A DNA stretch of 5,041 nt from an uncultured Gemella sp. GTDB taxonomy: Bacteria; Bacillota; Bacilli; Staphylococcales; Gemellaceae. Each line of letters begins with the position of its first letter. The first letter of the stretch is position 1. A program made the position numbers and the translations under genes. Positions 1 to 5,041 of the stretch are shown piece after piece. The DNA lies in assembly GCA_938038035.1 (NCBI GenBank), contig CALHQV010000081.1, forward strand, positions 1 through 5,041, in the 5' to 3' direction. Below the pieces are notes generated by a model. The model did not search any database and had not been told where the DNA came from. It saw only the letters and a list, made by a program, of their open reading frames with translations.

Positions 1-1
1 A

Positions 2-166
2 TCTCTTTTAATGTTTATAGCTATTTTGTTATGTAAACATATGTTAGTATTAGAAGGTGTAGTTGGGCTGTTGATTTATATTGGAGTTGGTGGTATTACG
101 TATGTTATAATGAATATTGTATTAAGAACAATAAACATTAAAGAAATTAGGATGCTTTTAAAGTAA
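2..166 (+). CDS. C-terminal end of a polytopic membrane protein, probable Wzx-type polysaccharide flippase (5' partial)
   Basis: The reading frame is open from the left edge to a TAA at 164-166 and gives 54 residues. They hold the end of one hydrophobic segment (residues 1-11), a short polar turn (CKHM), a second hydrophobic, glycine-rich helix (about 18-41), and a short basic tail ending in MLLK. Two closely spaced C-terminal helices followed by a short cytoplasmic tail are typical of the end of Wzx/MATE-like flippases, which move undecaprenyl-linked repeat units across the membrane. A flippase next to rml genes is a common arrangement in Gram-positive polysaccharide loci. The family call rests on topology and context, as no diagnostic motif is visible in so short a piece. 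A Wzy polymerase or another multi-spanning protein is the main alternative. rmlA begins 61 bases after the stop. Confidence 0.6.
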   Translation, partial: SLLMFIAILLCKHMLVLEGVVGLLIYIGVGGITYVIMNIVLRTINIKEIRMLLK

Positions 167-181
167 TATATATAAGAAAGA

Positions 182-187
182 TATAAT
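182..187 (+). promoter_or_regulatory. Possible -10 element upstream of rmlA
   Basis: A perfect TATAAT lies 41 bases before the rmlA start, in the gap after the membrane-protein gene. The matching -35 region is poor (TTAAAG at 158-163, 18 bases upstream, 3 of 6 consensus positions) and there is no TG extension. The gap is almost pure A/T, so a chance match is likely. It could give rmlACBD its own promoter; otherwise the genes are read through from the flippase gene. Confidence 0.25.
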
Positions 188-212
188 TAAGAAAAATAAA
201 CTATTCTAAAAT

Positions 213-221
213 AAGGATGTG
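213..221 (+). promoter_or_regulatory. Ribosome binding site that fixes the rmlA start
   Basis: AAGGATGTG matches the Shine-Dalgarno consensus AAGGAGGTG at 8 of 9 positions and ends 6 bases before the ATG at 228. An in-frame GTG at 219 lies inside this site and so cannot be the start. The protein therefore begins MKGIILAGG, as is usual for RmlA, and not three residues earlier. Confidence 0.8.
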
Positions 222-227
222 ATTTTC

Positions 228-1100
228 ATGAAAGGAATAATTTTAGCAGGAGGAAGCGGAACGCGTTTATATCCTCTTACAAAGGCGGTATCAAAACAAT
301 TGATGCCAATATATGATAAACCAATGATTTATTATCCGATGTCTATCTTAATGCTTGCAGGAATTAAAGACATCTTGATAATATCTACACCGACAGATAC
401 TCCACGTTTTGAGGAGTTATTTGGGAATGGTAATGAATTAGGTTTAAATATTGAATATAAAGTTCAAGAAAGTCCAGATGGATTAGCCCAGGCATTTATC
501 ATTGGAGAAGATTTTATCGGAGATGATTCTGTATGCTTAATTCTTGGAGATAATATATACTATGGTGGTGGACTTAGTAAGATGCTACAACGTGCAGCTA
601 GTCGCCCAAGTGGTGCTACAGTATTTGGATATCATGTTCATGATCCAGAGAGATTTGGAGTTGTTGAATTTGATAAAGAAATGAAGGCCGTGTCTATCGA
701 AGAAAAACCAGAAAAACCTAAATCTAATTATGCTGTAACTGGCTTATATTTCTATGATAATAGAGTAGTAGATATAGCTAAGAATATTAAACCTTCTCCA
801 AGAGGAGAGTTAGAGATAACAGACGTGAATAAAGCGTATTTAGAAAAAGGTGAATTAAACGTAGAACTTTTAGGACGAGGATATGCTTGGTTAGATTCAG
901 GAACACATGAATCATTACTAGAAGCAAGTAATTTTATAGAAACGATAGAAAAACGTCAAAATCTTAAAGTTGCATGTTTAGAAGAAATAGCTTATCGCAT
1001 GGGATACATCGATAGAGAACAATTGATTAAATTGGCGCAACCGTTGAAGAAAAATAATTACGGACAATATATGTTACGTATAGCTGAACAGGAGTTATAA
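228..1100 (+). CDS. rmlA: Glucose-1-phosphate thymidylyltransferase
   Basis: First enzyme of dTDP-L-rhamnose synthesis: glucose-1-phosphate + dTTP gives dTDP-glucose + pyrophosphate, in the cytoplasm. The 290-residue product has the family's usual length. Visible signatures are the nucleotide-binding loop GGSGTRLYPLT (residues 8-18) with catalytic Arg13, Lys23 in SKQLMP, SPDGLAQAF (82-90), the metal-binding Asp108 in LGDN (106-109), EEKP (158-161), GELEITDVN (193-201), and WLDSGTH (221-227), whose Asp223 should be the second metal ligand. The C-terminal extension after about residue 245, with EEIAYR and NNYGQY, marks the long RmlA type and not the shorter UTP-using GalU. The start is the ATG at 228. 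The gene is followed after only 2 bases by rmlC, so the two are surely co-transcribed. All key residues are present. The equivalent name is rfbA (also cps2L/cpsL in streptococcal loci). Confidence 0.97.
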   Translation: MKGIILAGGSGTRLYPLTKAVSKQLMPIYDKPMIYYPMSILMLAGIKDILIISTPTDTPRFEELFGNGNELGLNIEYKVQESPDGLAQAFIIGEDFIGDDSVCLILGDNIYYGGGLSKMLQRAASRPSGATVFGYHVHDPERFGVVEFDKEMKAVSIEEKPEKPKSNYAVTGLYFYDNRVVDIAKNIKPSPRGELEITDVNKAYLEKGELNVELLGRGYAWLDSGTHESLLEASNFIETIEKRQNLKVACLEEIAYRMGYIDREQLIKLAQPLKKNNYGQYMLRIAEQEL

Positions 1101-1102
1101 TA

Positions 1103-1675
1103 ATGAGAGTATTAGAAGCAAAATTAAAAGATGTAAAAATAATAGAGCCAGATGTTTTTGGGGATCACCGCGGATTTTTCACGGAGAGTTATTCAGAAGA
1201 GAAGTATAAAAAACTAGGTATAGATTTTAATTTCGTTCAAGACAATCATTCGTTATCAGTTGAAGCTGGTGTCGTTCGTGGATTACATTTCCAAAGAGGA
1301 AATGCTGCACAGACAAAACTTATTCGTGTAGTGACTGGAGCAGTGCTTGATGTTATTGTCGATATGAGAAAAGGGAGCCCAACATATGGTCAGTGGGAAA
1401 GTTTTATCCTTTCAGAACATAATAGAAGACAACTTTTAGTTCCTAGAGGATTTGCTCATGGTTTTGCGACTTTAACACCTAATGTTAACTTCATGTATAA
1501 GTGTGATAATTATTATAATGCAGAGGCAGATGCAGGAATTGCATTCGATGATAAAGAGCTTGGAATTGACTGGCAGATTGATCTATCAAAAGCTATTACA
1601 TCAGAAAAAGATGCTAAACATCCTACATTTAAAGAATATGAAGCAAATAATGATTTCGTATATGGAGAGATATAA
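1103..1675 (+). CDS. rmlC: dTDP-4-dehydrorhamnose 3,5-epimerase
   Basis: Third step of the rhamnose pathway: epimerises dTDP-4-keto-6-deoxyglucose at C3 and C5 to dTDP-4-keto-L-rhamnose. The 190-residue protein is a typical cupin RmlC. It shows DHRGFFTESY (21-30), QDNHS (46-50), and RGLHFQ (59-64) with the catalytic base His62. It also shows the substrate-contacting Lys72, VPRGFAHGF (113-121) with His119, and Tyr132 and Tyr138 around CDNYYN. SEKD (167-170) supplies Asp170, which pairs with His62 in known structures. AGGAG at 1090-1094, inside the end of rmlA, sits 8 bases before the ATG. The 106-base gap to rmlB holds a terminator-like hairpin. The gene is intact; family identity is certain, and the exact sugar follows from the complete rmlABCD set. 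Also called rfbC. Confidence 0.97.
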   Translation: MRVLEAKLKDVKIIEPDVFGDHRGFFTESYSEEKYKKLGIDFNFVQDNHSLSVEAGVVRGLHFQRGNAAQTKLIRVVTGAVLDVIVDMRKGSPTYGQWESFILSEHNRRQLLVPRGFAHGFATLTPNVNFMYKCDNYYNAEADAGIAFDDKELGIDWQIDLSKAITSEKDAKHPTFKEYEANNDFVYGEI

Positions 1676-1703
1676 TAACTAGCAGTATTTTGATTTTTAT
1701 TAT

Positions 1704-1735
1704 AAAACTCTGCCACTTTATGTTGGTGGAGTTTT
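1704..1735 (+). terminator. Terminator-like hairpin between rmlC and rmlB
   Basis: The arms at 1704-1715 (AAAACTCTGCCA) and 1724-1735 (TGGTGGAGTTTT) pair over 12 base pairs, two of them G-U, around an 8-base loop. The 3' arm ends in TTTT followed by CTCTATAT, so the U tract is short and the terminator is probably leaky. It lies 28 bases after the rmlC stop and 46 bases before rmlB. Inference: it attenuates transcription into rmlB or stabilises the rmlAC mRNA 3' end, because rmlB is needed for the same pathway and no convincing promoter is visible behind the hairpin. Confidence 0.65.
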
Positions 1736-1747
1736 CTCTATATAGAG
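1736..1747. repeat. Perfect 12-base palindrome in the rmlC-rmlB gap
   Basis: CTCTATATAGAG is its own reverse complement and directly abuts the preceding hairpin. It is followed by GAGTTT (1745-1750), repeating the GAGTTT of the hairpin's 3' arm, so AAACTC at 1705-1710 could pair with either copy. It could be an operator or part of an alternative RNA fold, or a chance product of AT-rich DNA. Confidence 0.35.
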
Positions 1748-1781
1748 TTTAGAAGAATAAATATTTTAACGAGGTAAAATA

Positions 1782-2810
1782 ATGAAGAATATTATAGTAA
1801 CAGGTGGAGCTGGATTTATCGGTTCTAACTTTGTACATTATGTTATAAATAATCATCCAGATATTCATGTGACTGTTCTGGATAAGTTGACTTATGCTGG
1901 AAATAGAGAAAATCTTGCTGGACTTCCAGAAGATAGATTTGAACTAGTTGTTGGGGACATCGCGGATGGTGAACTGGTTGATAAATTAGTTAGTAAAACT
2001 GATGCAGTAGTTCATTATGCAGCTGAATCTCATAATGATAACTCACTAAAAGATCCATATCCATTTTTACATACGAATATTATTGGAACATATACTTTAA
2101 TCGAAGCATGTCGTAAGTATGATGTTAGATATCACCACGTATCTACAGATGAGGTATATGGAGATCTTCCTTTACGTGAAGATTTACCAGGAAAAGGTGA
2201 AGGAGTTGGAGAGAAATTCACAGCTGAAACACCTTATAATCCATCAAGCCCATACTCATCAACAAAAGCAGGTTCAGATCTACTTGTAAAAGCGTGGGTG
2301 CGATCTTTTGGACTTAAGGCAACTATTTCTAACTGTTCTAATAACTATGGACCATATCAACATATTGAGAAATTTATCCCAAGACAAATAACTAATATAT
2401 TATCAGGAATAACACCAAAGTTATATGGTGAAGGTAAGAATGTAAGAGATTGGATTCATACAGAAGATCATTCATCAGCAGTTTGGACTATCTTAACAAA
2501 AGGTAGAATCGGAGAAACATATTTAATTGGTGCTGATGGAGAAGAGGATAACAAAACTGTTATTGAGTTAATCCTTGAGCTAATGGGAAAAGATAAGAAT
2601 GCATATGAACATGTAAATGATCGTGTAGGACATGACCTTCGTTATGCGATAGATGCATCAAAATTACGCGATGAATTAGGATGGAAGCCGCAGTTCACAA
2701 ACTTCCGTCAAGGGTTAGCTGATACTATCCGTTGGTATGAAGAAAACGAATCTTGGTGGAAAGAACAAAAAGAAGCAGTAGAAGCTAATTACGCTAAAAA
2801 TGGACAGTAA
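1782..2810 (+). CDS. rmlB: dTDP-glucose 4,6-dehydratase
   Basis: Second step of the pathway: NAD-dependent conversion of dTDP-glucose to dTDP-4-keto-6-deoxyglucose. The 342-residue protein is an extended short-chain dehydrogenase/reductase of normal length. The Rossmann loop GGAGFIG is at residues 8-14. The catalytic triplet is Thr122-Asp123-Glu124 within STDEVYG (121-127), and Asp-Glu there separates dehydratases from plain epimerases. The YxxxK pair is Tyr158/Lys162 in SPYSSTK. NCSNNYGPYQ (184-193), EKFIPR (196-201), VRDWIH (221-226) and the C-terminal RVGHDLRYAID (281-291) are RmlB hallmarks; the end WWKEQKEAVEANYAK resembles streptococcal RmlB as I recall it. GAGGT at 1771-1775, 6 bases before the ATG, is a moderate ribosome binding site. 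Hairpins lie on both sides of the gene. No damage is seen. Also called rfbB. Confidence 0.97.
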   Translation: MKNIIVTGGAGFIGSNFVHYVINNHPDIHVTVLDKLTYAGNRENLAGLPEDRFELVVGDIADGELVDKLVSKTDAVVHYAAESHNDNSLKDPYPFLHTNIIGTYTLIEACRKYDVRYHHVSTDEVYGDLPLREDLPGKGEGVGEKFTAETPYNPSSPYSSTKAGSDLLVKAWVRSFGLKATISNCSNNYGPYQHIEKFIPRQITNILSGITPKLYGEGKNVRDWIHTEDHSSAVWTILTKGRIGETYLIGADGEEDNKTVIELILELMGKDKNAYEHVNDRVGHDLRYAIDASKLRDELGWKPQFTNFRQGLADTIRWYEENESWWKEQKEAVEANYAKNGQ

Positions 2811-2812
2811 TA

Positions 2813-2838
2813 AAGAAGCGGAGTAACTTCCGCTTTTT
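2813..2838 (+). terminator. Terminator-like hairpin between rmlB and rmlD
   Basis: AAGCGGA (2816-2822) and TCCGCTT (2829-2835) form a perfect 7-pair stem around a 6-base loop, extended by G-U and two A-U pairs to 2813 and 2838, with a TTTTT run at 2834-2838. It begins 2 bases after the rmlB stop and ends 3 bases before the rmlD ribosome binding site (AGGAGG, 2842-2847). A full stop here would leave rmlD without a promoter, so a leaky terminator, or a processing or 3'-protecting element that tunes RmlD levels, is the likely role. Confidence 0.65.
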
Positions 2839-2854
2839 ATTAGGAGGTAATATA

Positions 2855-3694
2855 ATGATACTTATTACAGGTAGTAATGGACAACTAGGTAGTGAATTAA
2901 GAAACCTTTTAGATTCAAGAGATATTTCTTACGTAGCTACAACAACAAAAGAATTAGACATAACAGATAAAGACTTGGTTAGTAGATATGTTAAGGAATT
3001 AAATCCTAGTGTAATTTATCACTGTGCAGCATATACAGCCGTTGATAATGCTGAGGATGTTGGTCGTGAAGATAATCACAAAGTAAATGCAGAAGGAACG
3101 CGTAATCTTGCTTTAGCAGCAAAAGAATGCGGAGCAACTTTTGTGTATATTAGTACTGATTATGTTTTTGATGGGACTTCTGAAACAGAATATTTACCAG
3201 AAGATGCAACTAATCCACAAAATGAATATGGTCGAGCAAAATTAGAAGGTGAAAATGCAGTACGAGAATTATTAGAAAAATACTATATAATTCGTACATC
3301 ATGGGTATTTGGAGAGTATGGAAACAACTTTGTATATACAATGCAAAGATTAGCTAAAGATCGTGATAGATTAACAATTGTAGCAGATCAATTCGGAAGA
3401 CCAACGTGGACAAAAACATTGGCAGAGTTCATGGTTTATTCACTAGAAAATAATGTAGAATATGGAACATATCATTTATCAAATGATAACAGCTGTTCAT
3501 GGTATGAATTTGCAAAAGAAATTCTAAAAGATGAAGAAGTAGAAGTAGTACCGATTGAATCTAAGGATTTTCCACAAAAAGCAAATAGACCAAAATACTC
3601 AATTATGAATTTAGAAAAAACTAAGAAAACAGGATTTGAAATCCCAACATGGCAAGAAGCGTTAGAGAAGTTTTTGAGTAGTGTTGAGAAATAG
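2855..3694 (+). CDS. rmlD: dTDP-4-dehydrorhamnose reductase
   Basis: Last step of the pathway: NAD(P)H-dependent reduction of dTDP-4-keto-L-rhamnose to dTDP-L-rhamnose. The 279-residue product is slightly under 300, normal for RmlD. It starts with the Rossmann motif ITGSNGQLG (4-12), followed by HCAAYTAVDNAE (56-67), ISTDYVFDG (99-107), and Tyr125/Lys129 in YGRAK as the YxxxK catalytic pair. IIRTSWVFG (145-153), DQFGRPTWT (178-186), HLSN (207-210), RPKYSIM (245-251) and GFEIPTWQEAL (260-270) complete the family pattern. AGGAGG at 2842-2847, 7 bases before the ATG, is the strongest ribosome binding site of the cluster. The stop TAG (3692-3694) is followed at once by the glf remnant. The C-terminus looks complete, so the neighbouring rearrangement did not cut into the gene. 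Also called rfbD. Confidence 0.97.
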   Translation: MILITGSNGQLGSELRNLLDSRDISYVATTTKELDITDKDLVSRYVKELNPSVIYHCAAYTAVDNAEDVGREDNHKVNAEGTRNLALAAKECGATFVYISTDYVFDGTSETEYLPEDATNPQNEYGRAKLEGENAVRELLEKYYIIRTSWVFGEYGNNFVYTMQRLAKDRDRLTIVADQFGRPTWTKTLAEFMVYSLENNVEYGTYHLSNDNSCSWYEFAKEILKDEEVEVVPIESKDFPQKANRPKYSIMNLEKTKKTGFEIPTWQEALEKFLSSVEK

Positions 3695-3696
3695 TA

Positions 3697-3900
3697 AGAT
3701 TAGTAGATTGGAAATATGGAAGTGAATCACACTACCTAATCAATGACGCTATGAATATTGAAATGTATCAAAAATATTTAGAAGAAGCAGAGGGTAAAGA
3801 TGTAATCTTTTGTGGCGTCTTGTAGACTATAAATATTACGATATGCACGTAGTAATTGAAAAGGGTTTTCAATGTAGAGAAAGAGGGATTGAATAGATAA
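3697..3900 (+). pseudogene. glf: UDP-galactopyranose mutase remnant: C-terminal part only, two frameshifts
   Basis: Reading from about 3703 gives VDWKYGSESHYLIND, then MYQKYLEEAEGKDVIFCG up to 3816. This matches the Glf C-terminal pattern as I recall it (W..G.EPYYP.ND..N...Y.KY...A....VIFGGRL). That frame hits TAG at 3823-3825. One missing base near 3817 explains it: from 3819 the next frame reads LVDYKYYDMHVVIEK, exactly the expected continuation of GGRL..YKYYDM. A shift back near 3864 then reads VFNVEKEGLNR and ends at TAA 3898-3900; without it the frame ends at TAG 3894-3896. Intact Glf is about 370-390 residues, converts UDP-galactopyranose to UDP-galactofuranose, and binds FAD near its N-terminus; none of that N-terminal part is present. 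Several conserved residues are also changed (EPYYP to ESHYL, FGG to FCG), as expected of decay. No start codon with a ribosome binding site serves it. The left limit of homology, somewhere at 3695-3706, is uncertain. Confidence 0.88.
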
Positions 3901-3917
3901 TTAAAGGAGAGAAGAAA

Positions 3918-5033
3918 ATGATGTCTAAGTTTAAATTATGCAATGCTGGTCAAGGATTATTTTATATAGGGGAAATTTACCGAAGTAAAGGAGAAAAATT
4001 TAAGTTCATTTATGATTGTGGAGGTAATAATATTTCTGGAGCTATAAATCAACATATTACAAAAGGTGAGGTAATAGATATGTTGGTTATCTCTCATTTT
4101 GATGACGATCATATAAATGGATTACCAGATTTATTTAATAAAGTATCCAAAATAAAAAGAATTTTTATACCATATTATAGGGGGAAAGAGGACTATTTAT
4201 TACTGATGGCATATATTTATGGAAATGGTGCAACTTTAGATGATGTTGAAGAAATAGTTCTTGTGAGTACTAGTGAAAAAATCAAAGATGAAAGGGCTGA
4301 TGAACAGGATTTTAATGAAATTAGAATAGGAGATTTTCTTGATATCGATGGCTATAGATTACCAAATACTAAGATAAAGGAAATCGGAAATACGGTTCTT
4401 TCTGTAGAGGGGAAATGGATATTTAAGTTTTATAACGCTAGAATAAGAGTTAATACTAATACTATAATATCAGATATAGATAATCTTATAAGCAATAATA
4501 ACTGTAAAGATTTAGAGGCGTTATTAAAACTAAAACTGAATGCTGCTAAAGCAGGTTTGAGAAGGATTTATTCTACTTATTGCTCAAGCAAGTATAACAA
4601 TTTTAAGCAGAATCAATCTAGTTTATGTTTATATTATGCTCCTATAAAAAGAGAAATAGGTGGGATTTATTTAATGTTAGATAATGAGATGAGATTTGGA
4701 GGTTATATTGGAATGCCTTGCTTTGGAACAATGCTAACAGGAGATATTTCGTTTAAAACAAAGGCGAAAACACAAAACTATGATGATTTTATAAAACGCT
4801 ATGATAAGGAAGTATGTAAAACGGGTATATTTTTATTACCTCATCATGGGGCAAATAATAATTGGAATAGTCGTATATTGTATAATTTTAGATTGACACC
4901 TATTTTCCTTAATTCTTCGGGGCTAAACAATAAATTTAAACATCCAGGGTCAATGGTTATTAAAGAGTTGCAAAAGAAAAGCAGAATAGTCTGTTGTGCT
5001 AATGAATATTTAACAGTTGAATATTATATATAA
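3918..5033 (+). CDS. Soluble metallo-beta-lactamase-fold hydrolase, ComEC-type, function unknown
   Basis: The 371-residue protein has the ordered metal motifs of the ComEC-like MBL group. These are YDCGG (32-36), SHFDDDHINGL (59-69) giving the HxDxDH ligands His60, Asp62, Asp64 and His65, LTGD (273-276) with Asp276, LPHHG (307-311), and KHPG (341-344) with His342. The Asp in place of the second His of HxHxDH is normal in that group. Residues about 85-230 form a long poorly conserved insert with charged and asparagine-rich stretches; NQSSLCLYY (232-240) resembles the strand preceding the TGD motif. No signal peptide or membrane helix is seen, so it is not ComEC, the DNA-uptake channel, but a free-standing cytoplasmic relative, perhaps a nuclease or phosphodiesterase. 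AGGAG at 3905-3909 lies 8 bases before the ATG at 3918 and 11 before a second ATG at 3921; the first is preferred. Rich use of ATA and AGA codons and its position after broken glf suggest acquisition. Its right-hand neighbours, which would tell most, lie outside the window. Confidence 0.8.
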   Translation: MMSKFKLCNAGQGLFYIGEIYRSKGEKFKFIYDCGGNNISGAINQHITKGEVIDMLVISHFDDDHINGLPDLFNKVSKIKRIFIPYYRGKEDYLLLMAYIYGNGATLDDVEEIVLVSTSEKIKDERADEQDFNEIRIGDFLDIDGYRLPNTKIKEIGNTVLSVEGKWIFKFYNARIRVNTNTIISDIDNLISNNNCKDLEALLKLKLNAAKAGLRRIYSTYCSSKYNNFKQNQSSLCLYYAPIKREIGGIYLMLDNEMRFGGYIGMPCFGTMLTGDISFKTKAKTQNYDDFIKRYDKEVCKTGIFLLPHHGANNNWNSRILYNFRLTPIFLNSSGLNNKFKHPGSMVIKELQKKSRIVCCANEYLTVEYYI

Positions 5034-5041
5034 TTCTATAA

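Noticed and set aside
219..227. GTG start for rmlA adding three residues
   Set aside because: The GTG is part of the ribosome binding site AAGGATGTG, and the family starts at MKGIILAGG, encoded from 228.
1482..1682. 66-codon open frame overlapping the end of rmlC on the + strand
   Set aside because: It lies almost wholly inside the clear rmlC coding sequence in another frame, with low-complexity product and no ribosome binding site.
1513..1716. 67-codon open frame on the - strand
   Set aside because: It is antisense to rmlC, its product resembles nothing known, and it would start inside the hairpin region; a shadow of rmlC.
3676..3706. Repeated TAGT(A/G) near the rmlD stop as an insertion-site duplication or att site
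   Set aside because: The repeats are only 5 bases long in AT-rich DNA, are not paired with a copy at the other end of the rearrangement, and at most could be deletion microhomology.
3828..3833. TATAAA as a -10 element for the MBL gene
   Set aside because: It falls within the conserved YKYYDM codons of the glf remnant and has no -35 match at a proper distance.
3918..5033. Assignment of the MBL gene to comEC or to a true beta-lactamase
   Set aside because: There is no membrane channel domain or OB-fold as in ComEC and no secretion signal; HxDxDH with TGD and KHPG motifs is not the pattern of antibiotic-degrading enzymes.

Overview
The window looks like the 3' end of a surface-polysaccharide (capsule or rhamnose-containing cell-wall glycan) locus from a low-GC Firmicute. 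The DNA is strongly AT-rich, genes have AGGAGG-type ribosome binding sites, and the gene order rmlA-rmlC-rmlB-rmlD is the one usual in streptococci. From memory, the proteins resemble those of Streptococcus and its relatives; Gemella is a plausible guess for the genus because of the very low GC, but no marker in the window decides this.

Layout, all on the + strand. Bases 2-166 are the last 54 codons of a polytopic membrane protein, most likely the Wzx-type polysaccharide flippase. Then come four intact dTDP-L-rhamnose genes: rmlA (228-1100), rmlC (1103-1675), rmlB (1782-2810) and rmlD (2855-3694). Together they convert glucose-1-phosphate and dTTP into dTDP-L-rhamnose, the donor for rhamnosyltransferases, which must be encoded elsewhere. 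rmlA and rmlC are only 2 bases apart. rmlB is bracketed on both sides by terminator-like hairpins (1704-1735 and 2813-2838), so the cluster may be transcribed in attenuated segments.

The apparently empty gap 3695-3900 is not empty. It holds the C-terminal ~65 codons of a UDP-galactopyranose mutase gene (glf), with its 5' part missing and two single-base frameshifts of opposite sign. The locus therefore once made, or was next to genes making, UDP-galactofuranose.

Right after this remnant, with its own good ribosome binding site, lies a gene (3918-5033) for a soluble 371-residue metallo-beta-lactamase-fold protein with ComEC-type metal-binding motifs. It has no obvious role in glycan synthesis, looks more AT-rich in codon use than the rml genes, and probably starts a different, acquired module whose other members lie beyond the right edge. 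This junction of broken glf and foreign-looking MBL gene is the most interesting part of the window. No RNA genes, CRISPR arrays, IS elements or prophage sequences were seen.
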